Below are positions 36,001 through 48,157 of a DNA stretch of 64,000 bases, one piece after another. The notes beneath the pieces were generated by a model, which saw only the letters and a program-made list of their open reading frames with translations, was not told where the DNA came from and made no database searches. The stretch covers positions 124,001 through 188,000 of the forward strand of contig JARCOQ010000007.1 in the NCBI GenBank assembly GCA_029207755.1. Reading direction: 5' to 3'. Source of the stretch: Chamaea fasciata. Taxonomy: Eukaryota; Chordata; Aves; Passeriformes; Sylviidae. Each line of letters begins with the position of its first letter. Positions within the stretch are counted from its first letter, which is position 1. The position numbers and the translations under genes were made by a program.

Positions 36001-36250
36001 TTGTCCTGCTCCTTTCCGCCCGGAAAGAGACTTTGTGTGAGTACTTTTACGGCAGCTGCTGGGTAAATCCTGGAAAGGACAGGAAATCAGCGTCACTGGA
36101 AGAGCTTTGTGCTGTCGTGAGCTGCCAGCCACTTCTGCCCTCGAGCCATTCCAGGGGCTGGTGTGTGAAGCAGCTTTGGCAGAGAAGGCGGCACTGCACT
36201 TACCTTAGTGGGGCCAAGCGTTGCCATCCTATGGAGGTCCATCCCCATAA
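33100..36250. other. Single-copy spacer, no recognised gene
   Basis: Apart from the CAG-repeat candidate exon, this stretch shows only ordinary sequence, a poly-A run near 34,404-34,420 and a GC-rich CpG block at about 35,440-35,900. Long open frames across the CpG block (up to 295 codons) overlap on both strands and have low-complexity Pro/Ala/Gly/Arg composition. Confidence 0.5.
33960..34110 (+). other. Candidate exon with CAG repeat (poly-Gln)
   Basis: After a plausible CAG acceptor, a frame reads GLRGLLQMQVFADKAPL, then a Gln run with Glu interruptions from a CAG tract at 34,011-34,053, then LSEILENIRKIQAK, which looks amphipathic or coiled-coil. The open frame spans 33,781-34,284, but no convincing donor follows and no family is recognised. 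It may be a gene remnant or chance. Confidence 0.3.
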
Positions 36251-36256
36251 TGCAGA

Positions 36257-36380
36257 GATTGGTTCAGCTGCTTGGAGCAGAGTCCGGGTAATGCCAAGGT
36301 GCTGAGTTCGATTCTCAAACGGTCCGTCCGCTTGAGAGTCAGATTTTAGGATCCCTCTCAGCCTCAGTATATCCTGTGAC
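36257..36380 (+). mobile_element. tRNA-Ile-derived SINE with CR1-like tail (TguSINE1-like)
   Basis: The head aligns with a tRNA-Ile body: GGTTCAGCTGCTTGGAGC resembles the A-box arm, TAATGCCAAGGT the anticodon-stem side, and GAGTTCGATTCTC the B box, followed by a 3' acceptor-like ACGGTCC. The next 55 bp (CTTGAGAGTCAGATTTTAGG, then CCCTCTCAGCCTCAGTAT) resemble a CR1 3' tail. A tRNA-Ile head joined to a CR1 tail is the architecture of a SINE known from passerine birds. Confidence 0.65.
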
Positions 36381-36487
36381 CTGGAAATAAGAGGAAAATT
36401 CTCGGCTGAGTTTTAATAAAACAGCTTTTGCCATTGCAGGGTGTGAGCTGCACTCGGCGATTTTCGGCCGCGACGAGCCCCACGAGC

Positions 36488-37590
36488 CTTCCGCCCTTCC
36501 TTGCCGCCATCATGGTTGCGTCTGAGGCCACTTCCGGTTCCGCCGGCATCTTTTTTGCGGCACCTCTAAGGCGCCCGGCAGGTGTTTACACAGACGCCTG
36601 ACTAAATCCGCGAATCCGAACGCAAGCGCGGCGCGGCTGAGCACACGGCCCGTGTCCCCACACCTGGAGACGCCGCGGAAAATTGCGCCCGGGCGGCGCC
36701 GTAGTCGGGGTTTCGTGCAGGCATCTGGCTAAACGCCTATAGGGTCCTTATTTTTTCGCGCCCTTTTGGCCGCCCTTTTTGGAAGGTCGGGCGCCTCGCG
36801 CCTGGGCGCCATTTTGTGAGGGGCGTCGCGTGACTTCCGCTTTTGCTCGCCGCCATCTTGGCTGCGGCTGAGGCCACTTCCGTCCCGGCCGCCATGTTCT
36901 TGGCGGCTCGGCATAGGCCCCCGGCAGGTGTTTACACAGACGCCTGAATAAATCCACGAATTTAAAAGCAAGCGCGGCGCGGCTGAGCACACGGCCCGTG
37001 TCCCCACACCTGGAGACGCCGCGGAAAATTGCGCCCCGGCGGCGCCGTTGTCGGGGTTTCGTGCAGGCATCTGGCTAAACGCCTATAGGGTCCTTAATTT
37101 TTCGCGCCCTTTTGGCCGCCCTTTTTGGAAGGTCGGGCGCCTCGCGCCTGGGCGCCATTTTGTGAGGGGCGTCGCGTGACTTCCGCTTTTGCTCGCCGCC
37201 ATCTTGGCTGCGGCTGAGGCCACTTCCGTCCCGGCCGCCATGTTCTTTGCGGCTCGGCATAGGCCTCCGCCAGGTGTTTACACAGACGCCTGACTAAATC
37301 CGCGAATCCGAACGCAAGCGCGGCGCGGCTGAGCACACGACCGGTGTCCCTACACCTGGAAACGCCGCGGAAAATTGCGCCCGGGCGGCGCCGTAGTCGG
37401 GGTTTTTGTGCAGGCGTCTGGCTAAACGCCTATAGGGTCCTTATTTTTTCCCGCCCTTTTGGCCGCCCTTTTTGGAAGGTCGGGCGCCTCGCGTCTCGCC
37501 GCCATCTTGGTAGTGGAACCCACTAAAATGCCCCCTCGGCTCCTCCCACAAGCGCCTGACTGAATGGACTGCAGCCCGCGGCGCCGCTGC
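36488..37590 (+). repeat. 346-bp promoter-like satellite, about four units
   Basis: Units start near 36,488, 36,834 and 37,180; a fourth, shortened by 43 bp, starts near 37,490. Each has a GCCGCCAT(C/A)(T/A)TGG-type YY1-like motif, at 36,503, 36,849, 37,195 and 37,498. The first three have an ETS-like CACTTCCG just after it. Later motifs shared by units are ACAGACGCCTGA, GCCGCGGAAAAT and CGCCTATAGGGTCC. A related diverged unit precedes the left 8-kb duplicate at 29,550-29,700. The sequence is CpG-rich and carries no coding gene. Confidence 0.85.
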
Positions 37591-40500
37591 GCCCCCATCC
37601 CGTGTCCGCACACCCGCAAACGCCGCGGAAAATCGCGCCCGGACGGCTCCGGGGTCCGGGTGGCGCGCGCAGGCAGCCGGCTGCCACGCGCCCGGGCTCC
37701 TTGCCTTTTTCCCTCCCTTTCGGCCCCGAGCTGCGGGCGGGCGGGCGGCAGCGCCGCCCCCGAGCTCACAATGCGGGGCTTCCACGCGCGTCGGGGACGG
37801 GCGGGGGGGACAGCTGCACTACCGCTCTTTGGCCACAGGGTGGCAGCATTGTCTCACAGATCATGAGGGACGGGCACGGGGGACAGCTGCACTACCGCTC
37901 TCTGCCCACCGGGTGGCAGCATTGCCACACAGATCAGGCGGGACGGGCGGGAGGGACAGCTGCAGTACCGCTCTTTGCCCACACGGTGGCAGCATTGCCG
38001 CACAGATCAGACGGGACGCGCGGGACGGGACAGCTGCACTACCGCTCTCTGCCCACAGGGTGGCAGCACTGCCGCGCGGCGGCGCGGAGCGGAGGCATAA
38101 ACGAACGTGCCCAGGAATGCCCTGGCGAACAGCCTCCGGAATAAATGGCCCAAAAGACCCCCGAGCACACCTGCGAGAACCCTGCCAGCAACCAGACCGA
38201 AACAAAAAAGCCTTTCGTTCAGGCTCTATTTCAATATTTTTTATCTTTGTGATTCTGATATTTACATTCATCATTACAATTCATCTTTTATATTATGTAC
38301 ATTATACATCATGTATTATGTTTATTATACTATTATATTTATTATAGATATTAAATATAGAAAGTTATATATAAAATAATTTATTTATTATGTAATGTTA
38401 TAAATAATAATACATTTCATTTAAATATGATTATGTACATTATAGATGTTTATATTATGTATATTAAATATATTTATAAAACGTGTAGTAAGTAATAATA
38501 TATTGTGTATTTTTTATTGATATTATTTTTCATATCCTATACTTTTTGTTATTTTTCTTTTTCATTATTTTTTTAATTCGTTTGTTTATATTTTAAACGA
38601 TATTTTACACTAGATGAATTCATGAACCTAACACATCAGAAACACAATTAATTTGAATTAAATGAGCCTGGTTTTCTAAGGGGTAAAGTTTTAATCTTTA
38701 TTTAGATAATATGGGCATATTTTCTCTATCTGTATGGGGTTTTTTTGGTGGGTTGCGGGGGATTTTATTTTGGGGGTTTTCTTTTTTTGTTCGCTTTGTT
38801 TTGGATTTCTTTGCTAATAAACAAGCAGGGTCGGAGAGTTACAAAATAAAACGTCTACTTTGTTTTTCTTGCTCCCTCTGAAATACGCCTCGACAGCCTG
38901 GACAGCAGGCTGCTGCTGGTAACACTGTGCACGGGTAGGAGGAGACCTGGTCGGGGCTGGGAAGGAAAAAAGGGCACCACGGTGGTCACAGCTTTCTCCC
39001 TTCAGGAGTTTTATGGAGCAGAAAATACAGAGCTTTTGCCAACTGCGCTCTCTATGACATCCCGACGTCCAGCGGGCACCGAGGTCATTTCTCATCTTTC
39101 TTGCCAACAGCCAAACCCCCAGGCGCCCGGGGGAAGAAAGAGTATGGGGAAAAAAAAAAAGGAACAAAGAAAACATGAAAAAATAAACCAAAACTATAGA
39201 AAATAATAAATAAAATTAAAATACCAAAAGAAAAAAATTTCAAAGTAACAAAAAAGTGGAAAAAAAATTTAAACAAAAAATTAAAATAAAAAACGAAAAG
39301 TAGTTTTAACAAGTAAATAAATAGCTAAAGAAAAAAAATAAAAATTAAAAAACTGAAGAAAAAGTCTTTGAAAAACCACAAAACGCAACATGAAAAACCA
39401 CAACAAAAGAGCACAAAAATACAAAAATAACAAAAAATAAAAGACAAAATTAAATAAACGCAGCTCTCACCTCCTGCCACTGCCTAAAAAAGCGCCATGG
39501 CTTTCCTCAATTATGCAGCAATAAGGGAAACAAACCCAGTGCCCCCCAGAACAGAAGGTTTTCTAGACAATTCCCACTTCTGCTTGGAAACAAATTCTAT
39601 TTTAGTGGGAAGCTCATTTTGGACAAACATCCAAATGTGCCAAGGTAGGAAAGAACCAGCCCCTTGTGTCCAAGGAACAGCAGCTAGGCCTGGATTCAGG
39701 TTTTAATGGCATTTATGTAATTAAAAATGCAGTAAATTGAACTTTACAAAGAGACGAATCGTGGCAAATAAATACTTCAAAGTTTTCTTGGGAAATCACA
39801 GAATTTTGTGGAGATGGTGCTGGACAATTGCTGATTTACCAACATTAATTGGGTAAATTTCCTTAGAAATGTGCTCTACAAGGTACAAAAATTCCAATTA
39901 GGATGGAAAATTGGAATAAATAAATATTCCCTTACTAAAATCAGAGAGAAAATCAGAGTTATTCCTTCAATTAAAAGGAAGGAATAACATCCAAATCCAA
40001 GCCTGCCTGGAAAACAAGCTCAGGAATTTCTAACATTGAAAACTTTTGCAAGAGTCATGAAGTTGGTGAAAGTTCATGGAATGATGATTTAAAATCTGCT
40101 TCCTCTGCTCTGATTTAAAGGGAAGTGGGAATTCAACAGGTCCAGTTACTCCCATCCAACCTTGGACTGGGATAAGGCCTTCCAGTGGCTTCACTTCCTA
40201 CTGGCTCTCTCCTTTTCGCCAACTACCTGCAAGAGGAAAAGCAACAGGAATAAAGTCTCAAACAGGATGGCCTTGGTCCAGGCAGACTGAGGTGCAGCTC
40301 CCAGGGAGGGAGGCCAGGCTGTGCCTCGGGGAGCTCCGGGAATCTGGGATTGCCCGTGGGATTCAAGGGCTGGAAAAGCACACCCACCTGCCAGGTTCAG
40401 TGCTGGGACAGAGCAAGGCCGGGGCTCGGGGGCAGCAGTTAGAGCTGGGACTGCAGGAGAACACCCCAAACCCGGGTTAAACATCCGGCACGACACGCAG

Positions 40501-40790
40501 CACGCTCCGGGAGAAACTCGGGCGGGAGAAGCCCCGGGATGCTCCACGTTCCTTGCCCTTGGCAGCTGTGCCAGGGCCTCCCTCAGAATGCTGACCTCAC
40601 CGTGCAGCTCCTACAAAACAGGAGAACTTATGGGAATCGCCCAGAATCCCTGGACTTCCAGTTATTAAGAACCACAGCTGCAGCGAAAGGTGTACAAACG
40701 CTACTGCAAACCAGCAGGGCTGAGGAGACGCAGGGATTTATTCCCGAGGGGACACAAGGATCCCTCAGCCAGCCAGGATTTCTCCCAGGC
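37590..40790. repeat. 8-kb-spaced segmental duplication, right copy
   Basis: Right partner of 29,690-32,700. It lacks the GGA-repeat-bearing segment (junction near 40,157). It gains about 300 bp near 40,340-40,650 before homology returns at TTATTAAGAACCACAGCTGC. Homology fades after about 40,790. Confidence 0.93.
37795..38090 (+). repeat. 73-bp minisatellite, four units, each with a CTCF-like motif
   Basis: Expanded version of the array at 29,900. CTCF-like 14-mers lie at 37,833-37,846, 37,906-37,919, 37,979-37,992 and 38,053-38,066. All are in the same orientation and 73-74 bp apart. GGCAG and the leading CCAC are invariant. The copy number (four against two) accounts for nearly all of the local offset change between the duplicated segments. 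Confidence 0.82.
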
Positions 40791-41790
40791 TCTTCCCACT
40801 GCTCTCTAAGGACACAAACAGCAGTTTTTCCCTCGAGTTCCCCTTTCCATCAATGCCAAGACTCGTGTTCTCCTCCAACCCCAGGTTCAGGAAGGAAAGT
40901 AGGAATATTATCACTGCACAGACTGTCCAGGAGGGTGTGACTGAGGCAGCAGCACCAGCTCCCACTCCACTGCTGCTCTGGATTCCTGAGCAGCTCCTTT
41001 CCATCCTGCCCTTCCCAGCACCATTCCCTGGGTGCCATGTCCACAGACACCTTCTCCATGCAGCTTAAAACCCACAGACACCAACAGAAAGGAGATCAAA
41101 AATCAATTCACATGTTGCTAGTCAGAGAGAATGGGAGAGGCCTAAAAATCTGCATTTATTTTAGAACACTAGAGCAATTTCTTCATGACCCTGACTATCA
41201 GTGATGGGCAGATAAACACCTTCTTTAACTTACTACCCGCAAAAACATCAAGTTTCAAGTTTAGTAAAGATAAAATTTTGCTGCAAAAATAAAAGAGGTG
41301 GGATGCTGGTGTTAGTGCTTTAACCTTCGGACATTAGCGGCTATTTGTAAAACAAATTCATTATTGAAGCAGCTAACTTGAAAATAAGGGGTTTTTACAA
41401 TAAAGTTGACCAAAAAAGAGTCTCAAAATTAAGATATAGGCTGCACAAATATTTAAGAAAAAAAAAGTTGTCTTTCGTGCGTATAACCTGCCAGCCTCTC
41501 ATGTTTTCAGTCCTTACCATTTATTTTTACCAAGGTGATGATTAAAACCTTGTCAAAAGCTCAAAAAAAAAAATTCCAGGACAAGGCAGGTGTTTTCCCA
41601 AGTACCCTCAGTGTGGAGCTGTGTCAGCCACAAGTGTTTGCTCCCGCAGCCCAGCCCGGAGCAGGCTCCAGCTGCTGCCCAGGGGGGTTACCAAGGGACT
41701 CACCTGTTTGAAGCTGTAAATGCAGGTGGCCTGCACTGGAGTGCCAAAAAATGTGAAATGTGTGACTCTCACCTTGAATAGCGATCGATC
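40790..41790. other. Unassigned sequence between duplicated segment and 3.18-kb array
   Basis: Ordinary sequence to about 41,100, then AT-richer DNA to 41,590. No exon, LINE or LTR was recognised. Confidence 0.5.
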
Positions 41791-44700
41791 TTCTCAGGGG
41801 AGCCCCTCACCCAGGATGGGGGGCTCTGCCACGGATTTCATCTCTCCGCATCTGAAACAAAGTCAGGACAAAAGTCAGAGTGCTGCAGGATACCTTGACA
41901 GCTCCAGACATCTTGTGGCAATCTAGGAATACCCTCTACAGTCTAACCACACCCCACATCACAAATTTCAAGCCCCCAGGACTATTACCCTCGTACCCCT
42001 ACACCCAGACTGAGCAGCAAGGCAGAGCAGCTCCCGGCCAAACACACACCAACACCCGTGACACAGCACAGGACAAACGAGGGGACGCAACAGGGACAGA
42101 AAACGCTGGGCAAGAAGAATGACCCTGAGGGTCCAGAGAACTCGGAATGAGATGACCGAGGTAAGATGGAAGGTGAGCTGGCCAGGCTCAGAGAACCCTG
42201 CAGGAACAAGATGCCATCGGGATGACTTATCCCAAGAGACGCAGAGATGGATGCCCGAGAATCCTACGGTCAGAATCCTCCACCTGTCTTTGCATTCTCA
42301 CAAGACCTAACCCGCCGGAATGGATCAGGGCGGTGCACGGCTGTCAATACAGCTCAGAACAAGACCTGAAAAGGCATCGGACTGGATGCTTGCGAAGAGA
42401 GATGGATTCTGATGAGTGTCCGAGCAGCTGAGACAAAGGCACCTGGCTGAGGAGCACAGAGATCAGAAATGCTAAGACTGATGCCAGGGGTTTTGACAGG
42501 CCCCTGAAAGGACTAAAGGAAAAGACAAGACACCAAACAGACAGAGTGCACAACAGACAAGTGACACAACACACACCAGGACTGCTCTGCCCTGCACACC
42601 TCAGCACTGACATGAAAAATGAGACTTTTCCTTCACGTAGCCTAAGGGGTCACATCTGGGACATCCCCATCTCCAAACCCGACTCAAAAAAATCCCTCCC
42701 GCTGACCCCTGCCCTGGTACCCCGCTTTCATCCCCTCTGTGGCTCCAAGCCCTCCACTTATCTCTCAAATGTCTGGGGAGGTGAATCCACGCCGGGCGCC
42801 AAAGAAGGCCGCCTCTCCCTCAGAAAAATTCCTCCCGTCACTGGGCTGCTGTCTCCTAGTCAGCTACGATAAAGAAAATCAAATATCAAAGCATAATCTT
42901 AGCTGCACATCAGCCAAAACCCAGCAGCTCTGCTACTCACCGTCTCTTAAGCAGGACCGGGTCCTCGGGCCCCGTGCGTGCGTCAGCTGAGCTCGGAGGC
43001 CGACGCTCGCAGCGCCAAAGCCTTAGAGGCATTACTGGCACCGAGCCCACCCACCGTGGCCTCCATTAGGGCTGTGAGCATCCCCGGTTAGAGCAGGACA
43101 GGAACGCAGGGTGGACATCCCCGGTGAACCTCAACCCTGTGGACTCTGCCCCACCACGGTCACTTCCTGCCTGGCCCTAGCTTAGGGCTACTGCCTGCAC
43201 CTCTCAGGACTTCTGGCCTTGTCTTGCGTTAGGATTGCTGCCGGCACCTGCTCTCAGGGAAACAGTGTTGGCAGCAGCGCTGTGAGGGCCGGGATGCCTG
43301 TACTCTGACTTGTATCCTAGGCTGTACCCCTGATTTTCACTGTGTGTTCTCTAGTCCTTGAGTCCTTTACCTCAGCCTCTGTGTGTATCACTGTAACCTC
43401 CCCCCTTCTGAAGCCTGCTTCTTCAGAGCCCTAGACCTTGCAGCCGGGGACGCTCTGCACCGTTAGGGTCCCAAGAGCTGTCCCGCACGCAGGACAGGTA
43501 CATCCACAGTTGTTCCCTGCCTACCCTAAGAAACGTGGCCCTGAGACAGGGCAGAGGCTGACAGAGCCGAACTCTTTGCGGTGGCAAAAGGCACGAAGCC
43601 TTACCAACCGCCGCCTCGAGAGGGAATCAGGAGCACTTCCACCGGCTGCGGAGAGACAGGGAATCCCAGGGTGGGTGGGGCGGGAAACCCCCGTTATCCC
43701 CAGCCCTGTTGGATCCTGCTCCCCACTATCGCTTCCTGCCTGGCCCTAGCCTGACTGTGTCTGCACAGGTCAGAGCTTCTGGTGTGTTCCTGCACTAGGG
43801 CTGCTGCCTGCACCTGCTCTCAGGGGAAGTGTGCTGGTAGCAGTGCTGTGAGGGCCGCTACACCTGTACTCTGACTTGTATCCTAGCCTGCTCCCCTGAG
43901 TTTCACCGTGTGTCCTCTAGTCCTCGAGTCCTTTACCTCAGCCTCTGTGTGTGTGGCTACACCTCCCCCCTTCTAAACCCAACTTCTTTAGAGCCCTGCA
44001 CCTCGCAGCCAGGCCTTCTGGCATTGTCCTGCATAAGGGCTCCTGCCTGTACCTGCACTCAGGGAAACGGGCATGTCTTTAGGGCTACTCCTTCGGGTCT
44101 GGGGTAGGGGTGGGGTCGGGCTGGTACACCTGTACTCTCAATTGGCACATCTTGGACATCCCTATCTCCACACCTGACTCAAAAACCCCTCCTGACAAGT
44201 CCTGACCCAGCACTCCACTTTCATCCCCTCTGTGGCTCTGAACCCTCCACTTATCTCTTGGACGTCTGGGGATGAGAATCCACGCCGGGTGCCAAAGAAG
44301 GCCGCCTCTCCCTCAGGGAAACTCCTGCTGTCGCCGGGCTGTTGTCTCTTAGTCAGCTACAACAAAGAAAACCAAACATGAATGCGTGATCTTAGCAGCC
44401 CATCACCCAAAACCCGACAATTCTGCTACTCACTGTCTCCTAAGCTTGCCTGTGTCCTCGGCCCCGCGCTTCAGCTGCGCTCAGAGGCCAACGCCGGCGT
44501 CGCAGGGTCTGCCTGGGTAAAGAGCAGACAAGGTGACGTGGCAGCGCTGGAACTTGAGGGGACCCTCCCTCCTTCTCCTCCCTGACTCACCTCAACTCCT
44601 CGGCCGTTATCCAAGCCTACCTGGATGGGGCCTTCACAAGGAGAAGATCAAGGCTCCATCACAGACTCCTGGAATGCTCCCGGAGGGCTCACGGGTGAGG

Positions 44701-44970
44701 TGACGCGGGTCTGTCGTCCCGTTGGTGAGAGGGGAGCTCGGCCTCCTGCGAGTGGACTCCCTAAAACGCACAAGAACGGAGGCTTAGAGTTGCACCAGCG
44801 AGTGAGGCTTGAACAATAGCAACGGCTTCTGTCCACCCGTCACTGCTCACCTCGCCCACGTCAGCTTGACTGCTGAGATCCGGCTTCACCACCTAAAAAT
44901 AAAGACAAAGAACAGAGCTGTAACACAGCCATCATTGACACCTCCCCTGCAAACAGAAACAGGGACTGAC
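41790..44970. repeat. 3.18-kb tandem array, unit 1 (3,181 bp)
   Basis: Begins TTCTCAGGGGAGCCCCTCAC. It contains internal repeats: GGCTCCAAGCCCTCCACTTA (about 42,741) against the GGCTCTGAACCCTCCACTTA block (about 44,234), and three related CTGCCTGCACCTGCTCTCAG-type blocks near 43,230, 43,810 and 44,040. The minus strand shows a retroviral primer-binding-site-like TGGCGCCCGGCGTGGATT at 42,784-42,801. The unit is 98-99% similar by eye to units 2 and 3. Short open frames in it carry no recognisable domain. Confidence 0.93.
42784..42801 (-). other. Retroviral primer-binding-site-like motif (tRNA-Lys type)
   Basis: On the minus strand TGGCGCCC is followed by two variable bases and CGTGG. This closely resembles the tRNA-Lys primer-binding site of betaretrovirus-like endogenous elements. 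It repeats in each array unit (near 45,965 and 49,152), with a TGGCACCC variant in the second half of each unit (near 44,280). No gag, pol or env coding remnant was seen, so this would be an LTR/leader-derived fragment only. Confidence 0.4.
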
Positions 44971-47900
44971 CTTCTCAGGGGAGCCCCTCACCCAGGATGG
45001 GGGGCTCTGCCACAGATTTCATCTCTCTGCATCTGAAACAGAGTCAGGACAAAAGTCAGAGTGCTGCAGGATACCTTGACAGCTCCACACATCTTGTGGC
45101 AATCTAGGAATACCCTCTACAGTCTAACCACACCCCACATCACAAATTTCAAGCCCCCAGGACTATTACCCTCGTACCCCTACACCCAGACTGAGCAGCA
45201 AGGCAGAGCAGCTCCGGGCCAAACACACACCAACACCCGTGACACAGCACAGGACAAACGAGGGGACGCAACAGGGACAGAAAACTCTGGGCAAGAAGAA
45301 TGACCCTGAGGGTCCAGAGAACTCGGAATGAGATGACCGAGGTAAGATGGAAGGTGAGCTGGCCAGGCTCAGAGAACCCTGCAGGAACAAGATGCCATCG
45401 GGATGACTTATCCCAAGAGACGCAGAGATGGATGCCCGAGAATCCTACGGTCAGAATCCTCCACCTGTCTTTGCATTCTCACAAGACCTAACCCGCCGGA
45501 ATGGATCAGGGCAGTGCACGGCTGTCAGTACAGCTCAGAACAAGACCTGAAAAGGCATCGGACTGGATGCTTGCGAAGAGAGATGGATTCTGATGAGTGT
45601 CCGAGCAGCTGAGACAAAGGCACCTGGCTGAGGAGCACAGAGATCAGAAATGCTAAGACTGATGCCAGGGGTTTGGACAGGCCCCTGAAAGGACTAAAGG
45701 AAAAGACAAGACACCAAACAGACAGAGTGCACAAGAGACAAGTGACACAACACACACCAGGACTGCTCTGCCCTGCACACCTCAGCACTGACATGAAAAA
45801 TGAGACTTTTCCTTCACGTAGCCTAAGGGGTCACATCTGGGACATCCCCAGCTCCAAACCCGACTCAAAAAAATCCCTCCCGCTGACCCCTGCCCTGGTA
45901 CCCCGCTTTCATCCCCTCTGTGGCTCCAAGCCCTCCACTTATCTCTCAAATGTCTGGGGAGGTGAATCCACGCCGGGCGCCAAAGAAGGCCGCCTATGCC
46001 TCTGGGAAATTCCTCCTGTCACTGGGCTGCTGTCTCCTAGTCAGCTACAATAAAGAAAACCAAATATCAAAGCATAATCTTAGCCGCACATCAGCCAAAA
46101 CCCAGCAGCTCTGCTACTCACCGTCTCTTAAGCAGGACCGGGCCCTCGGGCCCCGTGCGTGCGTCAGCTGAGCTCGGAGGCCGACGCTCGCAGCGCCAAA
46201 GCCTTAGAGGCGTTACTGGCACCGAGCCCACCCACCGTGGCCTCCATTAGGGCTGTGAGCATCCCCGGTTAGAGCAGGACAGGAACGCAGGGTGGACATC
46301 CCCGGTGAACCTCAACCCTGTGGACTCTGCCCCACCACTGTCACTTCCTGCCTGGCCCTAGCTTAGGGCTACTGCCTGCACCTCTCAGGACTTCTGGCCT
46401 TGTCTTGCGTTAGGATTGCTGCCGGCACCTGCTCTCAGGGAAACGGTGTTGGCAGCAGCGCTGTGAGGGCCGGGATGCCTGTACTCTGACTTGTATCCTA
46501 GGCTGTACCCCTGTTTTTCACTGTGTGTTCTCTAGTCCTTGAGTCCTTTACCTCAGCCTCTGTGTGTATCACTGTAACCTCCCCCCTTCTGAACCCTGCT
46601 TCTTCAGAGCCCTAGACCTTGCAGCCGGGGACGCTCTGCACCGTTAGGGTCCCAAGAGCTGTCCCGCACGCAGGACAGGTACATCCACAGTTGTTCCCTG
46701 CCTACCCTAAGAAACGTGGCCCTGAGACAGGGCAGAGGCTGACAGAGCCGAACTCTTTGCGGTGGCAAAAGGCACGAAGCCTTACCAACCGCCGCCTCGA
46801 GAGGGAATCAGGAGCACTTCCACCGGCTGCGGAGAGACAGGGAATCCCAGGGTGGGTGGGGCGGGAAACCCCCGTTATCCCCAGCCCTGTTGGATCCTGC
46901 TCCCCACTATCGCTTCCTGCCTGGCCCTAGCCTGACTGTGTCTGCACAGGTCAGAGCTTCTGGTGTGTTCCTGCACTAGGGCTGCTGCCTGCACCTGCTC
47001 TCAGGGGAAGTGTGCTGGTAGCAGTGCTGTGAGGGCCGCTACACCTGTACTCTGACTTGTATCCTAGCCTGCTCCCCTGAGTTTCACCGTGTGTCCTCTA
47101 GTCCTTGAGTCCTTTACCTCAGCCTCTGTGTGTGTGGCTACACCTCCCCCCTTCTAAACCCAACTTCTTTAGAGCCCTGCACCTCGCAGCCAGGCCTTCT
47201 GGCATTGTCCTGCATAAGGGCTCCTGCCTGTACCTGCACTCAGGGAAACGGGCATGTCTTTAGGGCTACTCCTTCGGGTCTGGGGTAGGGGTGGGGTCGG
47301 GCTGGTACACCTGTACTCTCAATTGGCACATCTTGGACATCCCTATCTCCACACCTGACTCAAAAACCCCTCCTGACAAGTCCTGACCCAGCACTCCACT
47401 TTCATCCCCTCTGTGGCTCTGAACCCTCCACTTATCTCTTGGACGTCTGGGGATGAGAATCCACGCCGGGTGCCAAAGAAGGCCGCCTCTCCCTCAGGGA
47501 AACTCCTGCTGTCGCCGGGCTGTTGTCTCTTAGTCAGCTACAACAAAGAAAACCAAACATGAATGCGTGATCTTAGCAGCCCATCACCCAAAACCCGACA
47601 ATTCTGCTACTCACCGTCTCCTAAGCTTGCCTGTGTCCTCGGCCCCGCGCTTCAGCTGCGCTCAGAGGCCAACGCCGGCGTCGCAGGGTCTGCCTGGGTA
47701 AAGAGCAGACAAGGTGACGTGGCAGCGCTGGAACTTGAGGGGACCCTCCCTCCTCCTCCTTCTCCTCCCTGACTCACCTCAACTCCTCGGCCGTTATCCA
47801 AGCCTACCTGGATGGGGCCTTCACAAGGAGAAGATCAAGGCTCCATCACAGACTCCTGGAATGCTCCCGGAGGGCTCACGGGTGAGGTGACGCGGGTCTG

Positions 47901-48157
47901 TCGTCCCGTTGGTGAGAGGGGAGCTCGGCCTCCTGCAAGTGGACTCCCTAAAACACACAATAACGGAGGCTTAGAGTTGCACCAGCGAGTGAGGCTTGAA
48001 CAATAGCAACGGCTTCTGTCCACCCGTCACTGCTCACCTCGCCCACGTCAGCTTGACTGCTGAGATCCGGCTTCACCACCTAAAAATAAAGACAAAGAAC
48101 AGAGCTGTAACACAGCCATCATTTACACCTCCCCTGCAAACAGAAACAGGGACTGAC
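44971..48157. repeat. 3.18-kb tandem array, unit 2 (3,187 bp)
   Basis: Colinear with unit 1 at an offset of 3,181. It is 6 bp longer because of an extra CTCCTC-type step near 47,752. Differences from unit 1 are scattered substitutions; for example, the segment near 45,993 reads CTATGCCTCTGGGAAATTCC. Confidence 0.95.

Noticed and set aside
35418..36305. 295-codon plus-strand frame and its overlapping partners
   Set aside because: Covers a CpG-rich block with comparable frames in other phases and on the other strand; no family resemblance.
29935..38066. E-box CAGCTG repeats as the main functional motif of the minisatellite
   Set aside because: CAGCTG is short and common; the CTCF-like 14-mer is far more specific, so the E-box is noted only as part of the unit.
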